A stretch of DNA of 64,000 bases, from positions 19,373,278 through 19,437,277 of the forward strand of contig NC_080689.1 in assembly GCF_030445035.2 (NCBI RefSeq), written 5' to 3'. The stretch is from Dasypus novemcinctus (Eukaryota; Chordata; Mammalia; Cingulata; Dasypodidae). Positions 46,801 through 58,240 of this stretch are shown one piece after another; position 1 is the first letter of the stretch; each line of letters opens with the position of its first letter. Both the position numbers and the translations under genes were made by a program. A model generated the notes under the pieces. The model did not search any database and was not told the origin of the DNA. It worked only from the letters and a program-made list of their open reading frames with translations.

Positions 46801-48601
46801 GGAGGGCAAAATACTTGCATAGACTTTATTTCTCCAAAGAGGAAATAAATGACTAAAAAGAGTATGAAAATGTAGTCAACACCACTGACTTTTAGGTTAA
46901 CGTAAATCAAAACCACAATGAGATCCCATTTCATACACACTAGAATGGATAGTATTAAAACAAACAAAGCAGAAAACTACAAGTTTTGGAGAGGATGTGG
47001 AGAAATAGGAGCACTCATTCATTGCTTGCAGGAATGAAAATGGTGCAGCCATTGAAACCATGGAAGACAGTTCAGCATTTCCTCAGAGTGCTAAGTATAG
47101 GATTACCATATGATCCCTCAACCCCTCTACTAGGTATAATCACCCCAAGAATTTAAAGCAGGGACTTGAACGATATTTTCACACTGATGCTCAAAGTGTG
47201 CTTATTCACAATTGTCAAAAGCAACCCAAGAGCCCATTAGCTGATGAGTGGATAAACAAAATATGGTATATATACACAATGGAATATTATTCAGCTGTAA
47301 AAAGGAATGAAGTTCTGATACATGTGGCAACATGGTTGAACCTTAAAGACATTATACTGATTGAAATACGCCAGATGCAGGATAAATATTGTATGATCTC
47401 ACTGATATTAAGTAATTTGAATAAGCAAACTCATATAGTTAGAATCTAGAATATAGTTTATCAGCAGCTGGGTTGTGGGGAAGAGAATGGGAAGTTAATT
47501 CTTAATTTGTACAGAATTTCTATTTAGGTTGATTATAATGTTTTGCATATGGATTGTGGTGGTAATTGCACTTTATTTTGAGTGTAGTTTAACAGTACTG
47601 AATTATATATGTGAATGAGTTTAAAAGAGGAAATTTTAGGTTGCACATATGTTGCTAGACTAAAAATTAAAAAGATAAAATCTAGGACTGTACAACACAG
47701 TGGACCCTATTGTAAACTATGAACTATAATTAATAGTACTAGTATAAAAATGTTCTTTCATGAATTATAACAAAGGCACTGCACTAATATAAGTTGTTAA
47801 TAATAGGATGGTATATGGGAAAACACACCTAATATAAACTATGGGCTGAAGTTAATAGTACAATTTTAATACTCTTTTTTCAGTTATAACAAAGATATCA
47901 CACTAATTCAAAGTGTCAACAGTAAGAAATAGATGGTAATGCTATAATTTTTACATGACTTTTCTATAAACCTACAACTTCTCTAATTTAAGAAAAAGGA
48001 ATTTAAAATTCAGTTTGCCTCAGAAGAAATCTAACTTTGGTACATTTAGTGTTATTTAAACTTGTAATCATCATGAATTTTTGAAGAATCTATAATTTTA
48101 TAAAATAGCATTACTCCACCAATAAAAATCAGATAAAAGGAAAAAAAAGTACGCAAAATCTTAAACAGGGGGATTCATCTGCCAAAGGGGTGCCAATGCA
48201 AAGTACTAGAAATCTGTTGGCTTTTATAAAGGGTATTTTTGGGGGGTAAAAGTTACAGTCCCAAGACTGTGGAAAGTCCAACTCAAGGTACCATAAGAAG
48301 TGCTTTCTCTCCAAAGTCAGTGCCATGTGTTGAGGTAAAATGGTGGGTGATCTCTGTGAGGTTTCAGCCTTCCCCTCTGGGCTTCCTCTCTCAGGATCAG
48401 TGGCTTCACTTCTTCCCTATTTTAGCTTCAGGCTGGTATAGGGCTTGTTTTTTAAAGCTTCCTATATCACAGTCTCGGCTGAAATGCTGTCTTCACAAGG
48501 TCAGCCGTAAGCTGTAAGCTAGTAGGCAAAATGGCTCATCCAGGTCTGCAATTTGAGCCTTCCCCTTTCTGTTACATGGCAGGATCAAAAATGACAGAGC
48601 A

Positions 48602-48972
48602 GGGAAACGGACTTTGGCCCAGTGGTTAGGGCGTCCGTCTACCATATGGGAGGTCCGCGGTTCAAACCCCGGGCCTCCTTGACCCGTGTGGAGCTGGCCA
48701 TGCGCAGTGCTGATGCGCGCAAGGAGTGCCGTGCCACGCAAGGGTGTCCCCCGCGTGGGGGAGCCCCACGCGCAAGGAGTGCGCCCGTGAGGAAAGCCGC
48801 CCAGCGTGAAAAGAAAGAGCAGCCTGCCCAGGAATGGCGCCGCCCACACTTCCCGTGCCGCTGACGACAACAGAAGCGGACAAAGAAACAAGACGCAGCA
48901 AATAGACACCAAGAACAGACAACCAGGGGAGGGGGGGAAGTTAAATAAATAAATAAATCTTTAAAAAAAAAA
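48602..48972 (+). mobile_element. DAS-SINE, sense, exact TSD
   Basis: This is the cleanest copy in the window: TTTGGCCCAGTGGTTAGGGC, GGTTCAAACCCC, CpG-rich body, (AAAT)n and A run. AATGACAGAGCA is exact on both sides (48590-48601 and 48974-48985). It is nearly identical to 10583 and 35297. Confidence 0.96.
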
Positions 48973-48984
48973 AAATGACAGAGC

Positions 48985-49192
48985 AGGAGCATATGTGGCT
49001 CAAGCAGTTGAGCACCTGCTTCCCGCATGGGAGGGCCTGGTTCAGTTCCAGTGCCTCCGAAGAACAAAAAAACAAACAAGCTAAACAAATGAAAGAACCA
49101 ACTCAGGGAAGGCAATATGGCTCAGTGGTTGAGTGCTGGCTTCCCACATGCAAGGTACCAGGTTCAATCCCTGGACCGGTGCCTAAAAAAAA
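48985..49192 (+). mobile_element. Dimeric tRNA-like SINE, sense
   Basis: Its two tRNA-like heads ('gtggctcaagcagttgagca' and 'atggctcagtggttgagtgc') have the same order and spacing as the element at 18679. It ends in an A run. Confidence 0.85.
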
Positions 49193-49253
49193 AAAGTGTG
49201 TGGGGACTCGCCCTGATTCATGCCCAGTGATGAAGTACAATCAAGTCCTAACC

Positions 49254-49607
49254 TTTTTTTTTTTTTAAAGATTTATTTATTTATTTATTTATTTAATTCT
49301 CCCCCCTATTTGCTGCGTCTTGTTTCTTTGTCCGCTTCTGTTGTTGTCAGCGGCACGGGAAGTATGGGCGGCGCCATTCTCGGGCAGGCTGCACTTTCTT
49401 TTCATGCTGGGTGGCTCTCCTCATGGGTGCACTCCTTGCGCATGGGGCTCCCCTACGCGGGGGACACCCCTGCGTGGCAGGGCCCTCCTTGTGCGCATCA
49501 GCACTGCACATGGACCAGCTCCACACGGGTCAAGGAGGCCTGGGGCTTGAACCGCAGACCTCCCATGTGGTAGACGGACGCCCTAACCACTGAACCAAGT
49601 CCGTTTC
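49254..49607 (-). mobile_element. DAS-SINE, antisense
   Basis: This reversed copy has its head at 49560-49607 ('ccctaaccactgaaccaagt'). It is flanked by TCAAGTCCTAAC and TCAAGTCCTAAT. Confidence 0.93.
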
Positions 49608-49790
49608 CCTCAAGTCCTAATCTTAAAAGGTAATCTAATCAAAGATATCTCAGCTGAGTTTAATGCAATCGAAGGGTATCACACCCAGAGGAATAAATTA
49701 GTTTATAAACAAGCTTTTTCTTTTTGAGATTCATAAAATAATCTCAAACTGCCTTAATGAGATTCACCAAAGAGGATATACAGTTGGCAA

Positions 49791-50203
49791 GGGAAGTTGA
49801 CTTGGCCCAGTGGTTAGGGTGTCTGCCTACCACATGGGAGGTCCACAGTTCAAACCCCGGGCCTCCTTGACCCGTGTGGAGCTTGCCCATGAGCAGTGCT
49901 GATGCGCACAAGGAGTGCCGTGCCACGCAGGGGTGTCCCCGCGTAGAGGAGCCCCATGAGCAAGAAGTGTGCCCCGTAAGGAGAGCCACCCAGTGCGAAA
50001 GAAAGTTCGGCCTGCCCAGAAATGGCGCCGCACACACAGAGAGCTGACACAAGATGATGCAACAAAAAGAAACACAGATTCCTGTGCCATTGACAACAAC
50101 AGGAGCAGACAAAGAAGATGCAGCAAATAGACACAGAGAACAGACAACCGGGGTGGGGGGTAAGGAGAGAGAAATAAATAAATAAATCTTTTTTTAAAAA
50201 ATT
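49791..50203 (+). mobile_element. DAS-SINE, sense
   Basis: The head TTGGCCCAGTGGTTAGGGTG and GTTCAAACCCC is followed by the body and T/A-rich tail. It is flanked by ACAGTTGGCAA and ACAATTGGCAA. Confidence 0.93.
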
Positions 50204-50204
50204 A

Positions 50205-50400
50205 CAATTGGCAATGAGCACATGAAAAGTTGTTCATCTTTTATTAGCTATCAGGGAAATGCTAATTTAAACCACAATGAGGTACTACTTTACACAGTTC
50301 TACTTGCTTCATATCCTCATCAGCACTTGGTATTGCTTATTGCTCTGTGTTGTTTTTTTTTAATTGTAGAATTGCTAAAATAGAAAAATGCAGACAATAT
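50205..50400 (+). other. L1-like stretch next to Tigger1
   Basis: It reads 'agctatcagggaaatgctaa' and 'accacaatgaggtactactt', the common L1 ORF2 3' motif. It is a short diverged fragment. Confidence 0.55.
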
Positions 50401-51486
50401 TAATTACTAGCAGTGTTGAAAAGGAACAAGACATTCCCCCATCTCTCTCTCTCTTCTTGGGGCTCCTTATTCCCTGAAACACAATAATATTGAAATTAGA
50501 CCAATGAATAACCCTACCATAGCCTCTAGGCGTTCAAATGAAAGGAAGTGTCACACATCTTTCGCTTTAAACAAAAGCATAACTGATCAAGCTTATTGAC
50601 GCAGACATTTCAGAAGCAAGGATAGGCAAAAAGCTAAGCCTCTTGTGCCAAATGGTTAATCAAGTTGTGAATGCAAAGGAAAAGTTCTTGGAAATGAAAA
50701 GTGCTACTCCAGTGAACACATGAATGATAAGAAAGTGAAACAGCCTTATTGCTGATATGGGGAAAGTTTTAGTGATCTGGATAGAAGATCAAAGAAGCCA
50801 CAACATTCCCTTAAGCTAAACCCTAGTCCAGAGTAAGACCCTAACTCTCTTCATTCAATGAAGATTGAAAGAGGTGAGGAAGCTGCAGAAGAAAAATTTA
50901 AAGCTAGCAGATATTGGTTCATTAGGTTTAAGGAAGAATCATTCTCCACAATATAAAAGCACAAGGTGAAGCAGCAAGTGCTGACATAGAAGCTGCAGCA
51001 AGTTATCCAGAAGATCTAGCTGTGATCATTGATTAAGGTAGTTGCATTAAACAACAGATTTTCAATGTAGACCAAACAGCATTCTGTTGGAAGAAGATGC
51101 CATCTAGGACTTTCATACCTAGAGAGGGAATGTCAATCTCTGGCTTCAAAACTTCAAAAGACAGGCTGACTCTCTTGTTAGGGGCTAATGCAGCTGGTGA
51201 CACTAAGTTGAAGCCCATGCTCATTTACCATTCCTGAAGATCCTGGGACTGTTAAGAATTATGCTAAATCTACTCTGCCTGTGCTTCTAACAGGAACAAC
51301 AAAGCCTGGATATCAACACATCTATTTACAACATGGTTTATTGACTATTTTAAGCCCAATGTTGAGACCTACTGCTCAGAATAAAAAAGATTCCTTTCAA
51401 AATATGTCTGCTCATTGATCACACACCTGGTCTCCTGCAATTTCTGATGGAGATGTGCAGATTAATATTATTTTCATGCCTGCTAA
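50401..51486 (+). mobile_element. Tigger1-type DNA transposon, left part
   Basis: It begins in the 5' region ('cttattccctgaaacacaat') and covers the first part of the pogo/Tigger transposase gene in broken frames, with readable NIPLS, EEAAEEKFKASRYWF and [24 protein letters not shown] stretches. It ends at 'ttcatgcctgctaa', the 'FMPAN' region of the DDE domain. The ERV is inserted here and the rest follows at 58719. Confidence 0.88.
51483..51486. repeat. ERV target duplication, left copy
   Basis: CTAA directly precedes the 5' LTR; the second copy is at 58715-58718. Four bases is the usual size for gammaretrovirus-like (class I) integration. Confidence 0.85.
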
Positions 51487-51960
51487 TGATGTGGGCTATG
51501 GGTGGAAGGCTCTTTGTCTCTTTAGAGATAACTAAGTTGTTTGACTTGTGGGTGTGGAACAGTGGGGGGCTGCAGTCCTGCCCTTGGGGACTAGCAGCAG
51601 CTCCAGTCCCAGGAAATGTTTAACAATGCGGGGGCTATAAACTTTAAGTATTTAGGGGAAATGCAAAAACCAAATATGCTAAAGGCTTATCTAGAATGTC
51701 TGGAGTCCATGCTAAAAGCTTACCTAAGATGTGGAAGATATATGCTAATTGAAGCCTATTGAGAACTGAAACAAAGGGACCATTTGGCCTTTCCTCTCTG
51801 TATAAAAGACGTTTGAAAATCTTGTTCGGGGCTCGGGATTCAAACTGAAAGCTCCCGAGTCCGGCCGGCCGTCAATAAACCATTTTTCCTTCTCAAAATC
51901 ATTCCTGAGTCCTGGCCTCTCTATACTCAAATAATTGAACTTCTCTTACATTCCACAACA
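51487..51960 (+). mobile_element. 5' LTR of young class I ERV
   Basis: This 474-bp LTR starts TGATGTGGGC and ends CATTCCACAACA. A TATA box (TATAAAA) is at 51801-51807 and AATAAA is at 51874-51879. It differs from the 3' LTR at four bases, near 51523, 51827, 51854 and 51908, with no indels. Confidence 0.96.
51801..51807 (+). promoter_or_regulatory. LTR TATA box
   Basis: TATAAAA lies about 70 bp before the LTR poly(A) signal, the normal position at the U3/R border. It is identical in the 3' LTR at 58554-58560. Confidence 0.85.
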
Positions 51961-51964
51961 TTTT

Positions 51965-51982
51965 TGGTGACTCTGGTGGGAT
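51965..51982 (+). promoter_or_regulatory. Primer-binding site, tRNA-Arg(UCU) type
   Basis: TGGTGACTCTGGTGGGAT starts 4 nt after the LTR. It is complementary to the 3' end of tRNA-Arg(UCU) with one mismatch: T where C is expected, which is the likely result of CpG decay. Confidence 0.75.
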
Positions 51983-52200
51983 AATAAATGAAGGCCAGAG
52001 ACGGTAGCATTTTGCTGCCCCTTCCAAATCCCCGAGGAAGCCGGGAGGACTCGGGTGAACCCCAAATCTGGGCGCCCCTGGATTAAATTTAATCCAGAAA
52101 AGATGTGGGCTCCACCAGAATCTTCCTGACAAAAATCGAGGGCAATGGAAGGTCTGAAGAGAAAGATTCTGGGAACGAAAAAGAACTCCGAACATGGAAG

Positions 52201-52208
52201 AAGGTAAG
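52201..52208 (+). promoter_or_regulatory. Candidate ERV leader splice donor
   Basis: AAGGTAAG (GT at 52204-52205) is a strong donor 240 nt after the LTR, where retroviruses place the donor for spliced env mRNA. Use is not shown. Confidence 0.5.
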
Positions 52209-55200
52209 ACTCCCCGGGTGAGCACAGTCTGGAAGGCCCTAGTTTAATTGCTAGGAAGGGGAGGCTGATCACCTCCCGAGAGAACCCTAGTAGCCCCAGA
52301 AGGCTGGGGGGAAGCCGTTCTCTCTAGGCTTGGGAAAAGGAGGAAACCGGGGAAAAGCCCTGGTGTTTTGGGTTTGTCTAACTGCATGTTAGAATCTGGT
52401 ACTGGTCTTATATCCACTAAAGGAGTGGAGTCTCGATTTTAATAGGAAGGGTATTTATAGGTTCAAGTCCTAATATCCTGGAAATTGGTCTAGATTAAGG
52501 AAAACAAAACTTGGTTACAGGAAAATGGATCGGCTTTTCTGGTGGAGCTTGGTCTGGATGTAGAGTTTAAACAGTGGAAAAGTCTAGCTGAAATCTTTTG
52601 TTATGGTGCTAATTTGTGAATGAATTCGCTTTATACCAAATGTTAAGTGTTCTGAGGTTTGTGATGGCTGTGGGGGCAGCCGTGGTGAAAATAAATATAT
52701 AAACTTGTGAGTCAGATTAGTGACCTTTGTGCTTCTGTCTGTGTCAGCTCAAGGCTAGTGTTGGAGTTGTGTCCTTATGTAGAGTGGAATTACAGCTGAG
52801 CTGGAGCCCTCCCTTGCCATTGGCAAGGGGGTGAAATGATTCTGGGGCAAAAGCTGAGGAGTCTGGATGTTTGCGGAGTCTAGATGTTTGTGCATGCTCT
52901 GCTGTCTTGTCTCTGGTCTGGCCCTTTGCCGGGGCTTGGAGGCCATCTGTGTCCACGCCAAGCACCCAAGTTTGTTGGGAATGTCCCAGTCAGGGCGGCT
53001 GGGTTCCTGGGAGAGTTGCCAAATTTGAGTAGGTTCTGTCTGCCCATTTTGGCTGAAAGCTGGAAATCGGGGAGCGGCTTGCCCCTTTCCAGTGAGTCCA
53101 CCCTTCTATTCATAAGCCGCATTCCTGTTTGTTGTGCACCCGACTGCCTGAAAGGGGGGGGGGAATTGAAGGAGGTGAAAAGCAGAATCAGAATAAATGC
53201 AGTAAATTTCCCTCCTTAGGGTGTCAAAGCCAAAATACGTTTGCATTCTGCTCAGGTTCTTAGAAGGTATTGTAGTAACCTTAAGTGAGAGAATGTGTTC
53301 TGTGAAGGTAAAATCTGTCTTAAGGGTATAAATAATTATAAAAGTTTTACAAAGCATTGTTTAAGGTATTTAAGTGGCTAATTGCAGAAAGTCATTATTT
53401 AACAAAACTGAATTGATAATAATAATAATAAAAGGCAATTTTATAACAAACTTTTTCGGCAGCCAATCTCCCCTGCCAACTTGCTTCCAAAAAAACTGTT
53501 TCTGGTATTACATGCTACTAAGTATTTAAAGAGAAGAAAAGTTCATTATTTTAACAAACTTGTTTAGTATTAATGGCAATTATATGTTGTAAGAAGTTTG
53601 CCTGGTAACTTAGCATGTGGGATATATGGAGTGTGTTTTTATTGTTAAGGCAACAGAAGATGATTTTGTCCTAAGATAAAATGATTGATTATTGGAAAGA
53701 GTAGAGTGTGGGACAGAACCTGAATGAATACTGAAAGTGTAGAAGGTTTGTGGAAGGGAAATTTTTATGATTAAATTGAATAAGATCAATATACAAAGAA
53801 AATATTTTATCAATAGCTTCTTGTGCTTTAACCTCATCATATCCTCAATGTTTGAAGAAGAGTCTTACCTCTTTTAAAAGAACATTTTATGTTCTAGAAA
53901 TCAAATCCTGAAAAGTAGCCTTTTATTTCAAACTAACTGCAAGAGATTTATTCTTTTACTTTAAAGGAAAAATTAAAGTAATGGTTAAGTTCATTTAATA
54001 TGTTATAAGTTGAATGAAAGGTATTTAAAGGTGTTATAAAATTAATAGGTTTTAAAAAATTAATAAAAACTGTAACTAAGAGTTAAAATCATTTATAAAT
54101 GCATTTATATTATAAAACAGTGGAAAGACAATAACTGAGATTATAGCTGGGTGAATTTAGCCTGAAACTATTATTTAAGTGTAAATTCTACACTAACTTT
54201 TCCTTTGTTTATGGTTACTTCAAGCCTAACCTCACCCTTTGCCTTTGCCTATGGTTATTTCATAATTGAGAAGAGCTGGGACATCACTGTCTCCTCTTCT
54301 GGTATTAGTAACCCTTTCTCTCATGAATTCAAGTGTAAACTAAATAAATTGCTGCCTGATAGAATAAGGTTAAATGGCCACTGGAGTTTTATTATCTCCA
54401 AAACCAAAAGGGGGGTGGAGGGGGAGAAGTCTCCTGCCTTGACGGTCAGTGTTCCTAAGAGTGGCAATTCATGAGAGAAAGCAGTCTGTCTCCCTGAGGC
54501 TTCAAATAGCCTCAGTAAATATATATAAAATTAATCTTGTTGCTTATCCAAAATTCTGCTAATTTCAAGGTAAAATATAAAGTTCTAAAACAAAATGGTG
54601 CTAAGGCATTGAGAACATTTTGGTTATTACAATCCATTAAGTAAGAAAGAAAATTCTTGTGGTAAACTGCATGGTCATAGTGCAAATTAAGAAGAGTTTC
54701 AAAAGTCTTTGAAAAGTTTAAAGTAACTAAAGTCATGTTGTTGTGTCAAACTATTCATGTCTGCCTATTTGCTCAAATTGTTGAGGTTAAATATGCAGTT
54801 ATATAAGTAATATGTATTTCTGGACCCCTAATTAATTAAGCTAAACAGTATATAAAATAATGCAAATTACAAGTAATATCAATGAGTTGTGTTTGTGTCT
54901 AACTCTTTGTGTCTGCCCATTTTTTAAAAAAATGTATGTCTTCATACATCAGGATAATATCAAATTAACAAATAAAAATTCTTAAAAGAGGTCTATTCAA
55001 ATTGTTAAAAATTAAATATGCAGTTATATTTATAAATATTCTTAAAGCCCAAATTGAACTAAGCAGGATGAAAAGGTCATAGAAATCTGATTATGGAAAC
55101 AATTGGGAAAGGGCCTCCTCTTTGCAAGAGCTTTTAAGGCAAGACTAGGTGTGGCAGATTAAACCTATCTACTAGGCTAGGGAATTAAGAATCAGTTTGC

Positions 55201-55467
55201 CTGGTAATCTCCCAGTTTAAACCTTTGTCAGCCATAAATTGCAAAAAAAAAAAAAAAAAAACAAAAAAAAACCACACACACAAAGATTAGGTTAATTTTC
55301 ACATAAGAAAAATGTTGATGTAACCTGGCGGCCTGCTGCCTCAGTCTCCCACTCCCGGGTTGGACAGTGGCAGTGGAGACCAGTTTAGGCCAGTCCTATG
55401 GGCAGTGGAAGGATGCCCAAGAAGGAGCTAACTAAGTCGGTGCCATTTCAGCACTAAATTCTATTCC

Positions 55468-55785
55468 TTATTTGAAAAAGGGGGGAGCAGGTAAAAACTA
55501 AAATGGTTGGAATGTGATAGAGGAAGCAGTTAAATCAAACTTTTGCGTGGGAAAGTTAAATCTCAGATAAGCTGTAACTTCTGAAGTATCCAATCTATGG
55601 AAAAACAGAGGAAGAGCTTGCATGCTAGGCTTAGGGGTATAAATTGTGTCATTTTTCTTTGTTCGGGGCACCAGCCATATCTGGCTCTGCGCCCCTTCTT
55701 GCAAGATTGAGAATAAATTATTTTCTTCTCCACAATCTGGTGAGCCTTATTTTCTTCCAGAAGATTTCTTTCCAACAAAATAAGG
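55468..55785 (+). mobile_element. Second LTR-like R/U5 block inside the ERV
   Basis: A purine tract (GAAAAAGGGGGGAG at 55472-55486) is followed by U3-like sequence, then 'ggggtataaattgtgtc', 'tctttgttcggggcaccagc' and 'gattgagaataaattatttt', and an end near 'tttctttccaaca'. This is the order of polypurine tract, TATA-like box, R and poly(A) signal in an LTR. It does not match the outer LTRs. Confidence 0.5.
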
Positions 55786-55892
55786 TAATTAGTGGCTCTA
55801 TTAACAAATTTCAGTAAGTAAAGGAAAGTCCATAAAAACTATGGAGAGATCTTTCCTGGGTTATGATTTTTAAAAAATTAAGTAATTGTGTA

Positions 55893-55948
55893 ATGTGTTT
55901 TAAAACCTGGTAGTCAGTATGCATGTGTTTTAAAACCTGGTAGTCAGT
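55893..55948 (+). repeat. 30-bp tandem duplication in ERV interior
   Basis: 'tgtgttttaaaacctggtag' followed by TCAGT occurs twice, 30 bp apart (55895 and 55925). It is a local duplication with no visible function. Confidence 0.9.
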
Positions 55949-57699
55949 TATGCTTTTAAATTAATAATTTTCATAACTTAAAGAAAAGAAGTTTTTAGCT
56001 TCCTGTAAGGGAAAAAGAGAACATTCCTTGCATAAACTATTATGGTTTCAATTTTATTTAACTTGAGTGTAATCTCCCATAGTTAATTTATAAACTAAAT
56101 TAACATATGTACAAAATCTTTACAGTAATGAAAATTGTAAGTTCACATTGGTGAAATTAGGCTAAAGGAAAAAGATTGTAGATATGCTCTCTTAAATAAA
56201 GAGTAAATTTCTTTCATTGGTAATTGTAATTTAGTAAGTTTATTTAAACATGAGGTGTCTAGTCAATGCGGTTATAGTCAATTATAAGGAGTTTGTAAAA
56301 CATCTTCCAAACTGAAAATGTTTAAATAGTTCTAGTTGTAGAAGTCATTGTTAACTAAAGAAACTTAGATTGGTATTGGTAGCAGAAATAACTTCATGAT
56401 AATAAACCTGTCTGAAGGCCACTGCAAAATACACATTTAAGTAAATGGTAATCAAAAGTTGTCTTGATTCTATTGGAAATATTCTGTTTTCATTCTAACA
56501 ATGAAAAATAATATTTTTCCTCTATTACTAAAGTAAAGTACCTACTGTTATCTTCATAGTAAAATTGTGTAAGTAAATAGTCATTTGATATATGTATTGC
56601 GTTAAGTTGTTTAAAATATATATAAAACAAGGAATAAACTTTAACATTGTCAAACTCTTGTGCATTCGAACCAGGTCTTGTATACATTACAGGTGGCCTC
56701 TCCATGTGAGTTATTGGCTAGGCTGGTCACTGACCCCTCAATTAAAAATATGTGCTATATCAGTCTCTGGTTCTGCTCCTGAAGTCGATGGAAACTATAT
56801 TGCAGTTTCAAGCTCCTGCAGCCAATAATGACTCGGTACAGCCAAGTGTACAATGGATATCGCCTCCAGACTGGCACTGTTCCATGGTGCCAGAGAGCAC
56901 TATGCACCAGGCTAGTAGAATACTGGAAAATCTCTGGAATACTGGAAGGATGCTGCAACTTGCTCACTGCGTTGAAGAACATGCTAAGTGGAGCCATGAT
57001 ACCAGGAGACTGTAAGTAAAACTTAAACACAATTGGCATTATGGCCTGCTCTCATGGAGAGATAACATGTAAAGTATTACAAACCTGAAACTCAAAACTA
57101 ATAATGGCAACTCTGAATCCTTATGCATTAAGTAATACATTAGTTAATATTAAGTGCTGTACTTTTATCCTGTACTAAATATATGCCTAATAATTGTAAT
57201 GTTATCTTTTCTATTTTGGATCAAGTGCAGAAGTATATTAGACATGTTAAATTCCTGGTAAAATCATTTTCTAAACAGTTAATAACATGTCTATAGAATA
57301 AGGTGGCAGTCTCAGCCAGTCTCAGTTAGCAAAAGTGAGGCTTGCTTGCTGATGGTGAGTCACCTATTGAACAAGTCAAAATTGCTAGAAATTGTACAAT
57401 GAAAACCAAGGTGTAAAAATCTTTATTCTGTAGTTCTGATCACTCCCACAGGTGAAAACTAAGAGTATTTCCAAATTAGTGTTCTAATCCTGAGTGAAGC
57501 CAGTTGCCCAAGGAGTACCAGTTCACCAGGAGCATCTGACAGAGCGAATGAGTGTCAATCATTGAACAGCTTGGAATGTGTCTTCAGACAAAGCTAAGTG
57601 TCTGTTGCAATCTCTCTCTAAAGATGGATAACTTAAAAAAGAACATATATGCTGTTCCCACCAGCTTTTAAGGAATGCCATCTTTATAGGCACCTAACC

Positions 57700-57985
57700 T
57701 TGTCTACCTCTGTAATCCAATGTGTCCTCTTTTAAAAACAGGTATTCCAAAATTTTAATTAAGTTTGTTTCTTTCAGAGTGAACATCTTATTAACCATAT
57801 GAAAACTTCATCCAACTTCGTACAGAATGCCAGATCCATCTTCCTCCAGTTAGAATAAATTAAAGAGTTTTACACCTTATTAGGCAATGACTACAGCCCA
57901 TGGCCAGCAGGAAGCAGTTACAGAAAAGAGATCGTCTCCCTTCAGCACCCCTTTTAAATTAAAGGTGTAAACTCTTTAAGAGTAA
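57700..57985 (+). pseudogene. Degenerate env 3' remnant in the ERV
   Basis: This stretch aligns by eye with the env tail at 46080-46320. Shared blocks include 'ttccaaaattttaattaagt' versus 'ttcaaaattctaactaagtt', and 'agcaccccttttaaatt' versus 'agcatccccttaagaat'. It is full of stops and deletions. It shows that the interior descends from a gammaretrovirus-like ERV. Confidence 0.6.
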
Positions 57986-58226
57986 AAGAAAAGTAATAGA
58001 TGGATCTGGAACCTGACTGGAAATCCACGTGAGTGCCAGTGGCAGCAGAATAACTGCGGGAGGCCCCTGCCCAAGATTCTGCTGTCCAGAATGAAAAGTT
58101 CTAAACTTCTAAAAACGGTCCTGGATGCTGTACTAAAGACTGATAAATAATCAGTCAAGACAACAAACAGCCATCCACCTCATAGCTCCAACAATAATTA
58201 TGCCAAAGCTTAGCAAGTAAACTTTG

Positions 58227-58240
58227 ACAAAGGGGGGGAA
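58227..58240 (+). promoter_or_regulatory. ERV polypurine tract
   Basis: ACAAAGGGGGGGAA ends directly at the TG of the 3' LTR, the position for plus-strand priming in reverse transcription. Confidence 0.9.

Larger units (their letters stand above)
39683..48000 (+). mobile_element. Second L1, sense, 5' start to 3' UTR, much interrupted
   Basis: The 5' start reads GAGGAGTGATGTCATCAACA followed by TGGCAGCATAAGAC, the L1 start pattern. ORF1 remains lie at about 41400-42130 and ORF2 remains at 42170-42905, 44160-44730, 45307-45838 and 46806-47450. The last block reads QPKSPLADEWINKIWYIYTM, the ORF2 C-terminus. A 3' UTR follows to about 48000. Parts of ORF1 and the endonuclease region are missing. 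Inserted: SINEs, an L1 tail, an LTR and an env/LTR retrocopy. The block after 46806 could instead belong to the older L1 interrupted at 39683. Confidence 0.8.
48163..49750 (-). mobile_element. ERVL/MaLR-like LTR, antisense, holding three SINEs
   Basis: It begins 'ctgccaaaggggtgccaatg' (the reversed LTR 3' end) and ends 'ataatctcaaactgccttaa' (the reversed 5' end). The order of blocks matches the copy at 44732. SINEs at 48602, 48985 and 49254 interrupt it. Without them it is roughly 600 bp. Confidence 0.75.

Noticed and set aside
52884..53219. Possible gag frame in the ERV leader region
   Set aside because: About 110 codons without any gag motif (no zinc knuckle or major homology region seen); it begins without a clear start context.
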